This document shows positions 25,218 to 35,986 of a DNA stretch of 64,000 nt, piece by piece. The DNA is from Variovorax dokdonensis. GTDB taxonomy: Bacteria; Pseudomonadota; Gammaproteobacteria; Burkholderiales; Burkholderiaceae_C. Both the position numbers and the translations under genes were made by a program. Numbering within the stretch: the stretch's first letter is position 1; every line of letters begins with the position of its first letter. The DNA lies in assembly GCF_030316895.1 (NCBI RefSeq), contig NZ_JASZYV010000001.1:62001-126000 (forward strand), read 5' to 3'. Under the pieces are notes generated by a model that was not told where the DNA came from, made no database searches, and worked only from the letters and a program-made list of their open reading frames with translations.

Positions 25218-25961
25218 ATGGACCGCATGCTGTATGTCGCCATGAGCGGCGCCAAGCAGGCCATGGAGCAGCAGGCCACCGTGGCCAACAACATGGCGAA
25301 CGCGTCGACACCGGGCTTTCGCGCGCAGATCGATGCGTTCCGCGCCGTGCCCGTGGTGGGCGAGGAGCCGACCACGCGCGCCTTCGTGGTCGCCACCACG
25401 CCCGGCGCCGATTTCAGCCACGGGCCGCTGACCGACACCGGCCGTGCGCTCGACGTCGCGGTCGACGGTGACGGCTGGCTCGTCGTGCAGACGCCCGACG
25501 GCGGCGAAGCCTATACCCGCGTGGGCAACCTGCAGGTCGGACCCGACGGCCAGGTCACCACCATGGGCGGACGCCCGGTGGTGGGCGATGGCGGCGCGCT
25601 GGTCATTCCGCCGGGCTCCACCGTCACCGTGGCGGCCGATGGCGGCATCGCCGCGCGCGGCCCCGGCGATCCGACGACCGGCGTCGCCCAGGTCGGCAGG
25701 CTCAAGCTGGTCAACCCCGACAACGCCGACCTGGTGCGCGGCGACGACGGCCTGTTCCGCATGCGTGCGGGCGTGCCGCCAGCCGAAGCCGATCCGACCG
25801 TGACCGTGAAGTCGGGCGTGGTCGAGGGCAGCAACGTCAATTCCGTCGAAGCCATGGTCGCCATGATCGCCAGCGGCCGCAGCTTCGAGATGCAGATGAA
25901 GTCGATCCAGACCGCCGACGAAGGCGCGCAATCGGCCAACCGCCTGCTCGCCTACGGCTGA
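25218..25961 (+). CDS. flgF: Flagellar basal-body rod protein FlgF
   Basis: 247 residues. Axial ends: M-L-Y-V-A-M-S-G-A-K-Q-A-M-E-Q-Q-A-T-V-A at the N-terminus with N-N-M-A-N-A-S-T-P-G-F-R-A, and G-S-N-V-N-S-V-E-A-M-V-A-M-I-A-S-G-R-S-F-E at the C-terminus. FlgF forms the proximal rod next to FlgG. Shorter than FlgG and lacking the distal-rod insertion, consistent with its position before flgG. AAGGAG lies ahead of the ATG. Confidence 0.94.
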   Translation: MDRMLYVAMSGAKQAMEQQATVANNMANASTPGFRAQIDAFRAVPVVGEEPTTRAFVVATTPGADFSHGPLTDTGRALDVAVDGDGWLVVQTPDGGEAYTRVGNLQVGPDGQVTTMGGRPVVGDGGALVIPPGSTVTVAADGGIAARGPGDPTTGVAQVGRLKLVNPDNADLVRGDDGLFRMRAGVPPAEADPTVTVKSGVVEGSNVNSVEAMVAMIASGRSFEMQMKSIQTADEGAQSANRLLAYG

Positions 25962-25999
25962 TGCCGGGCGACTTTCATTTCCGAACAGGAGCCTAAGCA

Positions 26000-26782
26000 A
26001 TGATCCGTTCCCTCTACGTGGCCAAGACCGGCCTCGAAGCGCAGCAGACGCAACTGGACGTGGTGTCCAACAACCTCGCCAACGTCGGCACCACCGGCTT
26101 CAAGAAAAGCCGCGCGGTGTTCGAAGACCTCATGTACCAGAACCTGCGCCAGGTCGGCGGGCAGACCTCCGACCAGACGCGTCTGCCCTCGGGCCTGCAG
26201 GTGGGCACCGGCGTTCGCGTCGTTGCCACCGAGCGCATGCATGCGCAGGGCAACATGACCAAGACCGACAACCCGAAGGACGTGGCCATCAACGGCGCCG
26301 GGTTCTTCCAGGTGCAGATGCCCGACGGCACCACTTCGTACACGCGCGACGGCTCGTTCCAGACCGACAGCGAAGGCCAATTGGTCACGGCCAGCGGCTT
26401 TCTGATCCAGCCGGCCATCACCATTCCGCAGAACAGCACGAGCCTGACCATCGGCCGCGACGGCATCGTCTCGGTCACGCAGGCGGGCAGCACGGCGACG
26501 GTGCAGGTCGGTCAGTTGCAGCTGGCCACCTTCCTCAACCCGGCCGGCCTGCAGAGCCAGGGCGAGAACCTCTACACCGAGACCGACTCCTCCGGCCCGC
26601 CCAACCTGGTCAACCCCGGGCTGGACGGCGCCGGCATCCTGAGCCAGGGCTATACCGAGGCGTCGAACGTGAACGTGGTCGAGGAGCTGGTGAACATGAT
26701 CACCACGCAGCGCGCCTACGAGATCAACAGCAAGGCCGTGCAGACGTCCGACCAGATGCTGCAGCGCCTGGCACAGCTATGA
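26000..26782 (+). CDS. flgG: Flagellar distal rod protein FlgG
   Basis: 260 residues, the usual length. N-terminal [13 protein letters not shown] and [15 protein letters not shown] and C-terminal [21 protein letters not shown] mark the axial family; the segment with Y-Q-N-L-R-Q-V-G-G is the FlgG-specific region that stiffens the distal rod. Its stop overlaps the flgH start (ATGA). The rod passes through the L- and P-rings encoded next. Confidence 0.96.
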   Translation: MIRSLYVAKTGLEAQQTQLDVVSNNLANVGTTGFKKSRAVFEDLMYQNLRQVGGQTSDQTRLPSGLQVGTGVRVVATERMHAQGNMTKTDNPKDVAINGAGFFQVQMPDGTTSYTRDGSFQTDSEGQLVTASGFLIQPAITIPQNSTSLTIGRDGIVSVTQAGSTATVQVGQLQLATFLNPAGLQSQGENLYTETDSSGPPNLVNPGLDGAGILSQGYTEASNVNVVEELVNMITTQRAYEINSKAVQTSDQMLQRLAQL

Positions 26783-27471
26783 CCTGGCTGCTGCCCACCC
26801 CACGCGCCATGGCTGGCATGGCGCTCGCGCTGGTGCTTTCCGGGTGCGCGCTCGTGCCGAAGGAGCCGCTGGTGCATCAGCCGATGACGGCGCGCGCGGA
26901 GCCTTTCAACGAAGGGCGGGTGCGCAATCCGGGCGGCTCGCTGTATGTGGGCGGCGGGCACGGCATCGCGCTGTTCGAGGACCGTCGTCCGCGCAACGTG
27001 GGCGACATCCTGACGATCGTGGTCAGCGAGAAGATCAACGCCACCAAGAACTCGGGCGCCAACGCCAGTCGCGATTCCAGCACCGCGGCCGCCTTCTCGG
27101 TGGTCCCCAAGCTGCTCGGCGGGCTGCTCAAGGATCAGGACGCGCAGCTGTCGGGCAAGACCGGCATCAACGCCAAGGGCGGTGCGAGCGCCGCGAACAC
27201 CTTCAATGGCGTGATCACCGTCACCGTGACCGACGTGCTGCCCAACGGCAACCTGCTGGTCAGCGGCGAGAAGCAGATGGGGATCAACCAGGGCACGGAG
27301 TTCATCCGCTTCTCGGGCGTGGTCAATCCACGCACCGTGACGGGCAACAACACCGTGCTGTCGACCCAGGTGGCCGACGCGCGCATCGAATACACGGCCA
27401 AGGGCTACATCGACGAAGCGCAGCAGATGGGTTGGTTGCAGCGGATCTTCCTCAGTGTCATGCCGTATTGA
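26779..27471 (+). CDS. flgH: Flagellar L-ring lipoprotein FlgH
   Basis: 230 residues. The lipobox L-S-G-C puts the lipidated cysteine at residue 23, after a hydrophobic signal; FlgH is anchored in the outer membrane and forms the L-ring bushing. The family core is [17 protein letters not shown] with later [10 protein letters not shown] and [11 protein letters not shown] motifs. Translation is coupled to flgG by a four-base overlap. Repeat copy C follows the stop directly. Confidence 0.96.
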   Translation: MTWLLPTPRAMAGMALALVLSGCALVPKEPLVHQPMTARAEPFNEGRVRNPGGSLYVGGGHGIALFEDRRPRNVGDILTIVVSEKINATKNSGANASRDSSTAAAFSVVPKLLGGLLKDQDAQLSGKTGINAKGGASAANTFNGVITVTVTDVLPNGNLLVSGEKQMGINQGTEFIRFSGVVNPRTVTGNNTVLSTQVADARIEYTAKGYIDEAQQMGWLQRIFLSVMPY

Positions 27472-27476
27472 TGGCT

Positions 27477-27560
27477 CCCCCCCAGTCTTCGCGCACTTCG
27501 TGTCGCTTCGCCAACCCCCTCGAGGGGGCGTGGTCTGCGGCCCGGCAAAGCCGGTTCCGC
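27477..27560 (+). repeat. Interspersed multi-hairpin repeat, copy C
   Basis: Third copy of the element found at 2964-3050 and 6536-6620, here between flgH and flgI. It has CCCCCAG, CGCGCACTTCGTGTCGCT, the perfect palindrome CCCCCTCGAGGGGG and GCGGCCCGGCAAAGCCGGTTC. It starts five bases after the flgH stop. The following 85 bases to flgI include a G-rich stretch and the ribosome site AAGGGAA. Confidence 0.85.
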
Positions 27561-27645
27561 GACCACCTCGAACTGGCTTCGCTTCGCTCGCCGGGAGCGG
27601 TGCGGGAGGGACAGGGGATTGCGCGGTTCAACAAGGGAATTTGAG

Positions 27646-28926
27646 ATGAAGCAGTTTTCTTCTTTTCGGGTGTCGGCGCAGTTGGCGGCATCGCTGGAGC
27701 AACGGCGGGAGGCGAATGCCGACAAGCCTTGGGGCTGGCAGGTGAATGGGCCGGTGGGCGGAACGCCCGCACGCACGCGGCAGCGCAAGCGGCTGGGTCG
27801 CACGCAGCGTGAGCTGTGGCTCTGGGCGGTGCAGCTTTTCCTGCTGGTGGTCTGCCTGTTCGTGCTGGGCATCGGTCCGGCACGGGCCGAGCCGCTGAAG
27901 GCGCTGGCCAACATCCAGGGCGTGCGCGAGAACGCGCTGATCGGCTACGGCCTGATGGTGGGCCTGGACGGCACCGGCGACCAGACCATGCAGACGCCTT
28001 TCACCACGCAGAGCTTGAGCAACATGCTGCAGCAACTGGGCGTGACGATTCCCCAGGGCGTGAACATGCAGCTCAAGAACGTGGCGGCGGTGATGGTGAC
28101 GGGCACGCTGCCCGCCTTCGCGCGCCCGGGCCAGACCATCGACGTGACCGTCTCGTCGATGGGCAATGCCAAGAGCCTGCGCGGCGGCACGCTGCTGATG
28201 ACGCCGCTCAAGGGCGCGGACGGCATGGTCTATGCCATCGCGCAGGGCAACATGGTGGTCGGCGGCGCCGGCGCATCGGCCAACGGCAGCAAGGTGCAGA
28301 TCAACCAGCTCAGCTCGGGCCGCATCCCCGCCGGTGCACGCGTGGAGCGCGCGGTGGAGTCCGACTTCGGCGCCGACGGCGCGGTGATGGTCGAGATGCA
28401 GCGTTCCGACTTCGGCACCGTGCAGCGCGCGGTGGACGCCATCAACCGCCAGTTCGGCCCCGGCGCCGCGGTGGCGGTCGATGCCCGCGCGCTGCGCGTG
28501 TTCGCGCCCGCCGCGCCGCAGGAGCGCGTCGGCTTCCTGGCGCGCCTGGAGGCCTTGGACATCACGCCCACGCAGGAGGTGGCCAAGGTCGTCATCAACG
28601 CGCGCACCGGCTCGGTGGTGATGAACCAGGCGGTGCGGGTGGACAACTGCGCCGTGGCCCACGGCAACCTGTCGGTGGTGATCGACACCCAGCCGGTGGT
28701 GAGCCAGCCCGAGGCGTTCTCGCGCGGCCGCACGGTCGAGTCGCAGGTCTCGCAGATCTCCGTCAACCAGGGCGGCGGCGCCCTGCAGATGGTGCGCGGC
28801 GGTGCCTCGCTGGCCGACGTGGTCAAGGGGCTGAACACGCTGGGCGCCAACCCGCAGGACCTGGTGTCCATCCTGCAGGCCATGAAGACCGCCGGCGCCT
28901 TGCGCGCCGAGCTCGAGATCATCTGA
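27646..28926 (+). CDS. flgI: Flagellar P-ring protein FlgI, with long N-terminal extension
   Basis: 426 residues; FlgI usually has ~360-370. The mature protein is standard: [20 protein letters not shown], then V-G-L-D-G-T-G-D-Q and [16 protein letters not shown] near the end. It forms the periplasmic P-ring around the rod. The odd part is the N-terminus: about 56 polar residues rich in Arg and Gln come before the hydrophobic signal (57-77, cleavage expected after A81). No in-frame ATG lies nearer the signal; GTG codons could serve. AAGGGAA lies ahead of ATG 27646; an upstream ATG at 27619 is an alternative. Confidence 0.9.
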   Translation: MKQFSSFRVSAQLAASLEQRREANADKPWGWQVNGPVGGTPARTRQRKRLGRTQRELWLWAVQLFLLVVCLFVLGIGPARAEPLKALANIQGVRENALIGYGLMVGLDGTGDQTMQTPFTTQSLSNMLQQLGVTIPQGVNMQLKNVAAVMVTGTLPAFARPGQTIDVTVSSMGNAKSLRGGTLLMTPLKGADGMVYAIAQGNMVVGGAGASANGSKVQINQLSSGRIPAGARVERAVESDFGADGAVMVEMQRSDFGTVQRAVDAINRQFGPGAAVAVDARALRVFAPAAPQERVGFLARLEALDITPTQEVAKVVINARTGSVVMNQAVRVDNCAVAHGNLSVVIDTQPVVSQPEAFSRGRTVESQVSQISVNQGGGALQMVRGGASLADVVKGLNTLGANPQDLVSILQAMKTAGALRAELEII

Positions 28927-28933
28927 GGCCGGC

Positions 28934-29929
28934 ATGACAGCCCTGCAGTCTTCCAGAGCCGGCGCCCTCGATCAGCGCTTTGCGCTCGACATGCAGGGTG
29001 TGGACGCCCTGCGTCGCACCGTCCACGCATCGCCCGAAGAAGGGCTGCGCCAGGCATCGCGCCAGTTCGAGGCGATGTTCATGAACATGGTCATCAAGAG
29101 CATGCGCGAATCGGTGCCGCAAAGCGGCCTGTTCGACAGCCAGAGCCAGCGCCTGTACACCTCCATGCTCGACCAGCAGCTGGCGCAGAACCTGTCCGGC
29201 CGAGGCGTGGGCCTGGCCGAGGCAATGATGGCGCAGCTGCAGCGCCAGGTGGCGTCGGGCTCCACCGACATGGACCTGGACGCCCCCACGCCGACCGCCT
29301 ACGCGCCCCTGGGGCGCGACGGCGCGGCGCCGTCTTCCGCCGCTTCTTCGTTGCAGTCTTCGACGTCGAATGGCGTGCCGCGCACGGCGTCGGCATCGCG
29401 CATGGCACGCGCTGACCTGAGCGTCTATGCGGCCAATGCCGACGGCGAGGCCCAATCTTCCGCCCGCGCATCGCTGCAAAGCCACGTCGACAGCTTCGTG
29501 CAGCGCATGGGCGCGTCGGCCGAGTCCGCCGCCGACGCCACGGGCGTGCCGGCACCGCTGATCCTGGCGCAGGCTGCGCTCGAATCGGGCTGGGGCAAGC
29601 GCGAGATCCGTGGCGACGACGGCACGCAGAGCTTCAACCTCTTCGGCATCAAGGCCGACAAGAGCTGGCGCGGCCCGTCGGTGGAGGTGTGGACGACCGA
29701 GTACGTCGACGGCGAGCCGCAGCGCGTGCGCGCCAAGTTCCGTGCTTACGGCTCCTACGAGGAAGCCTTTACCGACTACGCGCGCTTTCTCACGCGCAAT
29801 CCGCGCTATGCCAACGTGCTCAACACCGACGACGCGGCAGAAGCTGCGCACGGCCTGCAGCGCGCTGGCTATGCCACCGACCCGAACTACGGCCACAAGC
29901 TCGTGCGAATCATGCAGCAGCTCGGCTGA
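28934..29929 (+). CDS. flgJ: Flagellar rod assembly protein / muramidase FlgJ
   Basis: 331 residues with two domains. The N-terminal rod-cap domain holds [18 protein letters not shown]; the C-terminal ~150 residues are a peptidoglycan glucosaminidase with [13 protein letters not shown] (E217 as catalytic acid) and N-L-F-G-I-K-A. A Ser/Ala-rich linker joins them. FlgJ caps the growing rod and opens the peptidoglycan for it. It starts seven bases after flgI and ends the operon before the chemotaxis block. Confidence 0.95.
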   Translation: MTALQSSRAGALDQRFALDMQGVDALRRTVHASPEEGLRQASRQFEAMFMNMVIKSMRESVPQSGLFDSQSQRLYTSMLDQQLAQNLSGRGVGLAEAMMAQLQRQVASGSTDMDLDAPTPTAYAPLGRDGAAPSSAASSLQSSTSNGVPRTASASRMARADLSVYAANADGEAQSSARASLQSHVDSFVQRMGASAESAADATGVPAPLILAQAALESGWGKREIRGDDGTQSFNLFGIKADKSWRGPSVEVWTTEYVDGEPQRVRAKFRAYGSYEEAFTDYARFLTRNPRYANVLNTDDAAEAAHGLQRAGYATDPNYGHKLVRIMQQLG

Positions 29930-29962
29930 TCGCCAACACCCACCCCATACGCAAGGAACACC

Positions 29963-30481
29963 ATGTCAGACATCGCCACCCTCCGCCCACGCATCGGCGC
30001 CGCGGCGCCCGCCAACGTGGCGAGCACGAGCCGCCTGGAAGTGGTCAGCTTCACCCTCGGCACCGAGGAATACGGCATCGATATCCAGAAGGTGCAGGAG
30101 CTGCGCGGCTACGACACCGTGACCCGCATCGCCAACACGCCCGACTACATCAAGGGCGTGGTGAACCTGCGCGGCACCATCGTGCCGATCATCGACATGC
30201 GCATCAAGCTGGGCCTGGGCGATCCCACCTACGACCAGTTCACGGTGGTGCTGGTGCTCAACATCGCCGATCGCATCCTGGGCATGGTGGTCGACAGCGT
30301 GTCGGACGTCATCACGCTTTCGGACGAGCAGATCAAGCCGCCTCCCGCCATGGGCTCGGCCATCGACACCGACTACCTCATCGGCCTGGGCACTCTGGAC
30401 GACCGGATGCTGATCCTGGTCGACATCGAACGACTGATGACCAGCGAGGAGCTGGTCCAGATCGAAAAGCTGGCGGCCTGA
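29963..30481 (+). CDS. cheW: Chemotaxis coupling protein CheW (copy 1)
   Basis: 172 residues. CheW links chemoreceptors to the kinase CheA. The CheW fold is clear: [18 protein letters not shown], then [15 protein letters not shown] in the receptor-contact region and [11 protein letters not shown] at the end. A disordered N-terminus of about 25 residues precedes the fold. It is very similar to the second cheW at 37603. The start follows AAGGA. CheA itself is not in the window. Confidence 0.94.
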   Translation: MSDIATLRPRIGAAAPANVASTSRLEVVSFTLGTEEYGIDIQKVQELRGYDTVTRIANTPDYIKGVVNLRGTIVPIIDMRIKLGLGDPTYDQFTVVLVLNIADRILGMVVDSVSDVITLSDEQIKPPPAMGSAIDTDYLIGLGTLDDRMLILVDIERLMTSEELVQIEKLAA

Positions 30482-30528
30482 CACGCCGGCATGGCGACGA
30501 CTACACCAACACAAGCTGGAGAGAAGAC

Positions 30529-32124
30529 ATGAAAGACTGGAAGATCGGCACCCGCCTGGGCGTCGGGTTCGCGCTGGTGCTGGCCCTGGTGGCCGCGATC
30601 GCGGCCATCGGCGTGCTGCGCCTGCAGCATGTGGGCGAGGCCACGAAGGAAATGACGCAGCATGCGCTGCAGAAAGAGCGGCTGGCCGCCAACTGGCTGC
30701 TGCTGACCAGCACCAACAGCATCCGCACCTTCTCCCTCGTCAAGAGCGATGACGAGCAGGTGCAGAACTTCCTGCAGTCCGCAATGACCAAGACCAGCGC
30801 GGCGATCAACGAAACGCAGAAGCAGCTCGAAGCCAAGCTGGCGTCGCCCGAGGAACTGGCGCTGGCCGAGGACATCAAGAACCGCCGCGGCCAGTACATC
30901 TCGACGCGCAACGAGATCCTCAAGCTCAAGAAAGAGGGCAAGGCGGAAGAGGCTGCCCGCATGACCAACGACAAGCTGATCGGCATGCTCGACAGCTACG
31001 ACGGCAGCATCCGGGCCATGGCCACGCACCAGCGCGAGCAGATCGACGCCAGCGCCGCCGCCATCGATGCGCAATACCATTCCGGCCGCGTGCAGGTGCT
31101 GGTGCTGGCGGCACTGGCGCTGGCGATCGGCGCCGTGCTGGCCTTCATGTTGACGCGCAGCATCGTGCAGCCGATCAACGAGGCCCTGGTGATCGCCGAG
31201 ACCGTGGCGGCCGGCGACCTGAGCCAGGAGTTCTCGACCAACCGCGGCGGTGACTTCGGTCGTCTGCTGCGCGGCATGGGCGAGATGGAAACCACGCTCA
31301 CCGATCTGGTGGGCCGCATCCGCAATGCCACCGATTCGATCGTCGTCGCCTCCCGCGAGATCGCCACCGGCAACCAGGACCTGTCGTCGCGCACCGAGGA
31401 GCAAGCCAGCTCGCTGCAGCAGACGGCCGCTTCGATGGAAGAGCTCACCAGCACCGTCAAGCAGAACGCGGACAACGCCCGCCAGGCCAATCAACTGGCC
31501 GTGTCGGCTTCGGAAGTGGCGACGCGGGGCGGCGATGTGGTCAGCGAAGTGGTGGACACCATGGCCTCGATCAACGCTTCGTCCAGAAAGATCGTGGACA
31601 TCATCGGCGTGATCGACGGCATCGCCTTCCAGACCAACATCCTGGCGCTCAACGCTGCCGTGGAAGCGGCCCGTGCCGGAGAGCAGGGCCGAGGCTTTGC
31701 GGTCGTGGCCAGCGAGGTTCGCAGCCTTGCGCAGCGCTCGGCCTCAGCAGCCAAGGAGATCAAGCAGCTCATCGACGACTCGGTGGGCAAGGTGGACGCC
31801 GGCAGCGCGCTGGTGAATGTCGCCGGGCAGACCATGAACGAGATCGTGAGCAGCGTGCGACGGGTGACCGACATCATCGGCGAGATCACCGCGGCGAGCC
31901 AGGAGCAGACCTCGGGCATCGAGCAGATCAACCAGGCGATCACGCAGATGGACCAGGTGACGCAGCAGAACGCGGCGCTGGTGGAAGAAGCGGCGGCAGC
32001 AGCGGCTTCGCTGCAGGAGCAGGCGGGCGGACTCTCGCAGGTGGTGGGCTCCTTCCGGCTCGAATCCGAGAGCGACGGCCCGGCCATGCTGCCCGCACCC
32101 GTTCAGGCCTCAACTTTTGCCTAG
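30529..32124 (+). CDS. Methyl-accepting chemotaxis protein 1 (four-helix sensor)
   Basis: 531 residues. TM1 lies at ~12-31, a periplasmic four-helix-bundle sensor (~32-190) follows, then TM2 near 190-210, HAMP, and the cytoplasmic signalling rod with tip [20 protein letters not shown]. Methylation helices carry [10 protein letters not shown]. The sensor belongs to the 4HB_MCP type; ligand unknown. Its signalling module is less like the others than those of receptors 2, 3, 5 and 6, but shares a run of ~110 nearly identical bases with them (from ~31381). Start ATG 30529 has GAGAAG ahead. Confidence 0.93.
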   Translation: MKDWKIGTRLGVGFALVLALVAAIAAIGVLRLQHVGEATKEMTQHALQKERLAANWLLLTSTNSIRTFSLVKSDDEQVQNFLQSAMTKTSAAINETQKQLEAKLASPEELALAEDIKNRRGQYISTRNEILKLKKEGKAEEAARMTNDKLIGMLDSYDGSIRAMATHQREQIDASAAAIDAQYHSGRVQVLVLAALALAIGAVLAFMLTRSIVQPINEALVIAETVAAGDLSQEFSTNRGGDFGRLLRGMGEMETTLTDLVGRIRNATDSIVVASREIATGNQDLSSRTEEQASSLQQTAASMEELTSTVKQNADNARQANQLAVSASEVATRGGDVVSEVVDTMASINASSRKIVDIIGVIDGIAFQTNILALNAAVEAARAGEQGRGFAVVASEVRSLAQRSASAAKEIKQLIDDSVGKVDAGSALVNVAGQTMNEIVSSVRRVTDIIGEITAASQEQTSGIEQINQAITQMDQVTQQNAALVEEAAAAAASLQEQAGGLSQVVGSFRLESESDGPAMLPAPVQASTFA

Positions 32125-32136
32125 CAACGCCGATAT
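32110..32136 (+). promoter_or_regulatory. Sigma-28 promoter ahead of receptor 2
   Basis: TCAACTTT (32110-32117), 11-base spacer, GCCGATAT (32129-32136). The -10 differs from GCCGATAA at one base and the -35 from TAAAGTTT at two, as in the flgK promoter. It overlaps the last codons of receptor 1 and lies 68 bases before the receptor 2 start, so receptors 2 onward can be expressed as a late flagellar unit. Confidence 0.75.
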
Positions 32137-32203
32137 CCGTTCTGAAGGGCCGGTGAAGGTTTCCGGCCCGCGTGATCAGACATTCGGCCAAGGAAGTATT
32201 GCA

Positions 32204-33943
32204 ATGAGTTTGAAGGACTGGAAGATCGGCACGCGCCTGGGCGTCGCCTTTGCGGCCATGCTGCTGCTGATGGCGCTGATGGCCACCACCGGCATCTATC
32301 GGCTGGGCAAGGTGGGCGATGCCACGCAGGAGATGCTCGAAGGCCCGCTCGCCAAGGAGCGCATGGTGGCCCAATGGGCGCGGCTGTTGTCCGCCAACAT
32401 CGTGCGTACTTTCGCGATGGTCAAGGCGCTCGACGTGGACACCGAGGCGCATTTCAAGCGCGAACTGGAGGGCGGCCAGGCCCTCATCGGCCCGCTCCAG
32501 AAGCGCCTCGAGACGCTGATGAGCACCGACGAGGAGAAGCGCCTCTACGGCAACATCGCCGAGGCTCGCCGCGTGGTGCTGAGCCTGCTGCCCCAGCTCA
32601 GCGAGCGCAAGGAGGCGATGGACTACGACGGCATGAACAAGCTGGCCGACAACGAGTTCACCGCCGCCCTCAAGAACTACGAGAAGGCGATCGATGCGCT
32701 GTCCGACTACGAGCGCTCCCAGATCGACGTGGCGGCCGCGGGTGTTGCGCAGGACAACGTCACCGGCACGCGCATGCTCATGCTGTGGGGCGCGATCGCA
32801 CTGCTGATCGGTGCCTTGTCGGCCTGGCGCCTGGCGCTGGGCATCGTGCGGCCGTTGGGCAACGCCGTCTCCGTGGCCCAGAAGGTGGCTGCCGGTGACC
32901 TGAGCTCGCGCATCGAAGCGCACTCGCGGGACGAGACGGGCCAGTTGATGAGCGCGCTGCGCGAGATGAACGACAGCCTGGCCAAGGTGGTGGGCGAAGT
33001 TCGCTCGGGCACCGACACCATCGCCACCGCATCGAGCCAGATCGCCTCGGGCAACCAGGACCTGTCCTCGCGCACCGAGGAGCAAGCCAGCTCGCTGCAG
33101 CAGACGGCCGCTTCGATGGAAGAGCTCACCAGCACCGTCAAGCAGAACGCGGACAACGCCCGCCAGGCCAATCAGCTGGCCGTGTCGGCATCGGAAGTGG
33201 CCGTTCGCGGCGGCGGCGTGGTCGGCCAGGTGGTGGACACCATGGGCTCGATCAATGCCAGCAGCCGAAAGATCGTGGACATCATCGGCGTGATCGACGG
33301 CATCGCCTTCCAGACCAACATCCTGGCGCTCAATGCGGCCGTGGAAGCGGCACGGGCCGGCGAACAAGGCCGAGGCTTTGCGGTCGTCGCCAGCGAAGTG
33401 CGCAACCTCGCGCAACGCTCGGCCTCGGCAGCCAAGGAAATCAAGCAACTCATCGACGACTCGGTGGGCAAGGTCGAAGAGGGCAGCCGGCAGGTGGCCG
33501 AAGCGGGACGCACGATGGAAGAGATCGTCGAGAGCGTCAAGCGGGTGACGGACATCATGGGTGAGATCACCGCGGCGAGCCAGGAGCAGACCTCTGGGAT
33601 CGAGCAGATCAACCAGGCGATCACGCAGATGGACCAGGTGACGCAGCAGAACGCGGCGCTGGTGGAAGAAGCGGCAGCGGCAGCGGCCTCGCTGCAGGAG
33701 CAGGCCGGATCGCTGGTGCAGTCGGTGGGCGTGTTCACGCTCGGCGGCGCGCATGCAGGTTCCAGCGTCATCGCCAAGGCACGCTTGCATGGGGCCGCAT
33801 CGCCCGCACGCGTCGAACCCAAGTCAGGTATCGCCGGCATCGCAGGCACCAAGGGTGACAAGGCAGGTGCGGACGCCGTCAAGCCCGCGCCGCGCCAGAG
33901 CGCCGCGATGGCCGACACGAGCGGCGACTGGACCGAATTCTGA
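32204..33943 (+). CDS. Methyl-accepting chemotaxis protein 2 (four-helix sensor)
   Basis: 579 residues. TM1 near 13-33, periplasmic four-helix sensor, TM2 near 190-210, HAMP, signalling rod with the E-Q-G-R-G-F-A-V-V tip. A linker of about 60 residues (Ala/Lys/Gly-rich) ends in D-W-T-E-F, which fits the x-W-x-x-F C-terminal tether that docks CheR/CheB on enteric receptors. The 877 bases from 32861 to 33737 are nearly identical to those of receptors 5 and 6. Start at ATG 32204 behind AAGGAA. Expressed from the sigma-28 promoter at 32110. Confidence 0.93.
   Translation: MSLKDWKIGTRLGVAFAAMLLLMALMATTGIYRLGKVGDATQEMLEGPLAKERMVAQWARLLSANIVRTFAMVKALDVDTEAHFKRELEGGQALIGPLQKRLETLMSTDEEKRLYGNIAEARRVVLSLLPQLSERKEAMDYDGMNKLADNEFTAALKNYEKAIDALSDYERSQIDVAAAGVAQDNVTGTRMLMLWGAIALLIGALSAWRLALGIVRPLGNAVSVAQKVAAGDLSSRIEAHSRDETGQLMSALREMNDSLAKVVGEVRSGTDTIATASSQIASGNQDLSSRTEEQASSLQQTAASMEELTSTVKQNADNARQANQLAVSASEVAVRGGGVVGQVVDTMGSINASSRKIVDIIGVIDGIAFQTNILALNAAVEAARAGEQGRGFAVVASEVRNLAQRSASAAKEIKQLIDDSVGKVEEGSRQVAEAGRTMEEIVESVKRVTDIMGEITAASQEQTSGIEQINQAITQMDQVTQQNAALVEEAAAAAASLQEQAGSLVQSVGVFTLGGAHAGSSVIAKARLHGAASPARVEPKSGIAGIAGTKGDKAGADAVKPAPRQSAAMADTSGDWTEF
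32861..33737 (+). repeat. Near-identical receptor signalling module, copy in receptor 2
   Basis: About 877 bases (HAMP end to end of signalling rod) almost identical to 38823-39696 and 40462-41338. Against receptor 5 only about four mismatches were noticed, mostly third-position changes. The upstream sensor halves share no such identity. Confidence 0.9.
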
Positions 33944-33967
33944 ACGCCTGATCTTCGAGTCGAAATC

Positions 33968-35953
33968 ATGTCAACCACTGCAGAACGCCAGCGTCGCGAG
34001 CGCACCTTCGTGTCCCTGGCCCGCACCACCGCGATCGGTGCCGGGCTGGCCATGGCCGCCGCGACGGCCCTGGTGCTCGTGACCTTCTATGCATTGGCAT
34101 CGTCCCTGCAGGAAAGCAGCGCCGCCCGCTATGCGCATGCCAAGGCGCAGGGCGTGGCTGATTCGCTCGACGTTTTCGACGACACCATGCGCCTGAATGC
34201 CGAGAACGCCTTCGGCGTGTTCCAGCGGCAGTTCGATTCGGGCTTTGCGCTCGACGGCGAAGTCTTGCGCAGCGGCGGCAATGCCGTCGACAGCAGCCGC
34301 ACGACCGAGGTCGACAACTTTGCACGCAACTTCCAGGGCGCCACGGCCACGGTGTTCATGGCGCAGGGCGAAGACTTCCGGCGCGTGACCACCTCGGTCA
34401 AGAAGGAAAACGGCGAACGTGCCGTGGGGACGCTGCTGGACCGCAAGAGTGCCGCCTGGCCGGCGCTGCGCGCGGGCCAGCGCTTCGTCGGCCGCGTGAC
34501 CTTGTTCGGCCGCCCCTTCATGACGGTGTACGACCCGGTGCGCGACGGCGCCGGCAAGGTGGTCGGCGCGCTCTACATCGGCCTGGACATCTCGCAGCAG
34601 CAGGCCGCCTTCGGCGAAGCGGTGGGCAAGACGCGGCTGTTCGAGACGGGTGGCCTGTACGTCGTGAACCCGGCCGGTGGTGCTGAAGCCGCCACGCTGG
34701 TGTTCCATCCCGCCGCGGCCGGCAAGAAGCTGGCGCAGGTGTTGTCGCCCGAGGCGGCAGGCGCCTGGCTCGCTCGCGCATCGGCCGACGATGCCTTGTG
34801 GATCGACCACGCAACCACCGTGCTGTCGCCCGGCCAGGCCGGGGAGCGCCATGCGTCGGTGGCGCGCAGCGCAGGCACCGGCTGGCTGGTGGTGGCCGAA
34901 GTGCCGACGCGCGAGGTGCTCGCCGGGCTCATTCGTCAACTCGGCTGGCTGGCCGTCGGCGTGATCGTCGTGGCCTTGCTGATGAGCGCTGCATTGATGC
35001 TGTACATCCGCCGCACGGTCCGTCCACTGGGCCAGCTCGGCCAACATGTGGCCTTGCTGGGGCAGGGTGACCTTTCGCGTTCGCTGTCGTCCAGCCGGCG
35101 CGATGAAGTGGGCGTGATCACTCGCGCCGTGGAGGCCATGCGCCAGAACCTGGCCAAGGTGGTGGGCGAAGTTCGCTCGGGCACCGACACCATCGCCACC
35201 GCATCGAGCCAGATCGCCTCGGGCAACCAGGATCTTTCGTCTCGTACCGAGGAACAAGCCAGCTCGCTGCAGCAGACGGCCGCCTCGATGGAAGAGCTCA
35301 CCAGCACCGTCAAGCAGAACGCGGACAACGCACGCCAGGCCAATCAGCTGGCCGTGTCGGCCTCTGAAGTGGCCGTTCGCGGCGGCGGCGTGGTCGGCCA
35401 GGTGGTGGACACCATGGGCTCGATCAACGCCAGCAGCCGAAAGATCGTGGACATCATCGGCGTGATCGACGGCATCGCCTTCCAGACCAACATCCTGGCG
35501 CTCAATGCGGCCGTGGAAGCGGCACGGGCCGGCGAACAAGGCCGAGGCTTTGCGGTCGTCGCCAGCGAAGTGCGCAACCTCGCGCAACGCTCGGCCTCGG
35601 CAGCCAAGGAAATCAAGCAACTCATCGACGACTCGGTGGGCAAGGTCGAAGAGGGCAGCCGGCAGGTGGCCGAAGCGGGACGCACGATGGAAGAGATCGT
35701 CGAGAGCGTCAAGCGGGTGACGGACATCATGGGCGAGATCACGGCGGCGAGCCAGGAGCAGACCTCTGGGATCGAGCAGATCAACCAGGCGATCACGCAG
35801 ATGGACCAGGTGACGCAGCAGAACGCGGCGCTGGTGGAAGAAGCGGCAGCGGCAGCGGCCTCGCTGCAGGAGCAGGCCGGATCGCTGGTGCAGTCGGTGG
35901 GCGTGTTTCGGATCGGCGCGGCCGAGCCGGCCCTCGAAGCCCGGCCGTCCTGA
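33968..35953 (+). CDS. Methyl-accepting chemotaxis protein 3 (Cache-type sensor)
   Basis: 661 residues. TM1 near 20-45; the long periplasmic region (~46-315) looks like a Cache_3/Cache_2 fusion: [17 protein letters not shown] and [10 protein letters not shown] with [14 protein letters not shown]2 near 320-342, then HAMP and the signalling rod. Cache sensors commonly bind small organic acids or amino acids; ligand unknown. From about 35149 its signalling module matches the other receptors at DNA level, with a few more differences. It starts 24 bases after receptor 2, so probably one transcript. Confidence 0.92.
   Translation: MSTTAERQRRERTFVSLARTTAIGAGLAMAAATALVLVTFYALASSLQESSAARYAHAKAQGVADSLDVFDDTMRLNAENAFGVFQRQFDSGFALDGEVLRSGGNAVDSSRTTEVDNFARNFQGATATVFMAQGEDFRRVTTSVKKENGERAVGTLLDRKSAAWPALRAGQRFVGRVTLFGRPFMTVYDPVRDGAGKVVGALYIGLDISQQQAAFGEAVGKTRLFETGGLYVVNPAGGAEAATLVFHPAAAGKKLAQVLSPEAAGAWLARASADDALWIDHATTVLSPGQAGERHASVARSAGTGWLVVAEVPTREVLAGLIRQLGWLAVGVIVVALLMSAALMLYIRRTVRPLGQLGQHVALLGQGDLSRSLSSSRRDEVGVITRAVEAMRQNLAKVVGEVRSGTDTIATASSQIASGNQDLSSRTEEQASSLQQTAASMEELTSTVKQNADNARQANQLAVSASEVAVRGGGVVGQVVDTMGSINASSRKIVDIIGVIDGIAFQTNILALNAAVEAARAGEQGRGFAVVASEVRNLAQRSASAAKEIKQLIDDSVGKVEEGSRQVAEAGRTMEEIVESVKRVTDIMGEITAASQEQTSGIEQINQAITQMDQVTQQNAALVEEAAAAAASLQEQAGSLVQSVGVFRIGAAEPALEARPS
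35149..35907 (+). repeat. Near-identical receptor signalling module, copy in receptor 3
   Basis: About 760 bases closely matching the modules in receptors 2, 5 and 6, but starting after HAMP, so the identical block is shorter on the 5' side. A cluster of silent changes occurs near 35230-35260. Confidence 0.85.
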
Positions 35954-35986
35954 AGGGAAGCAGAACAACAAGAAGTCGGATTCATC

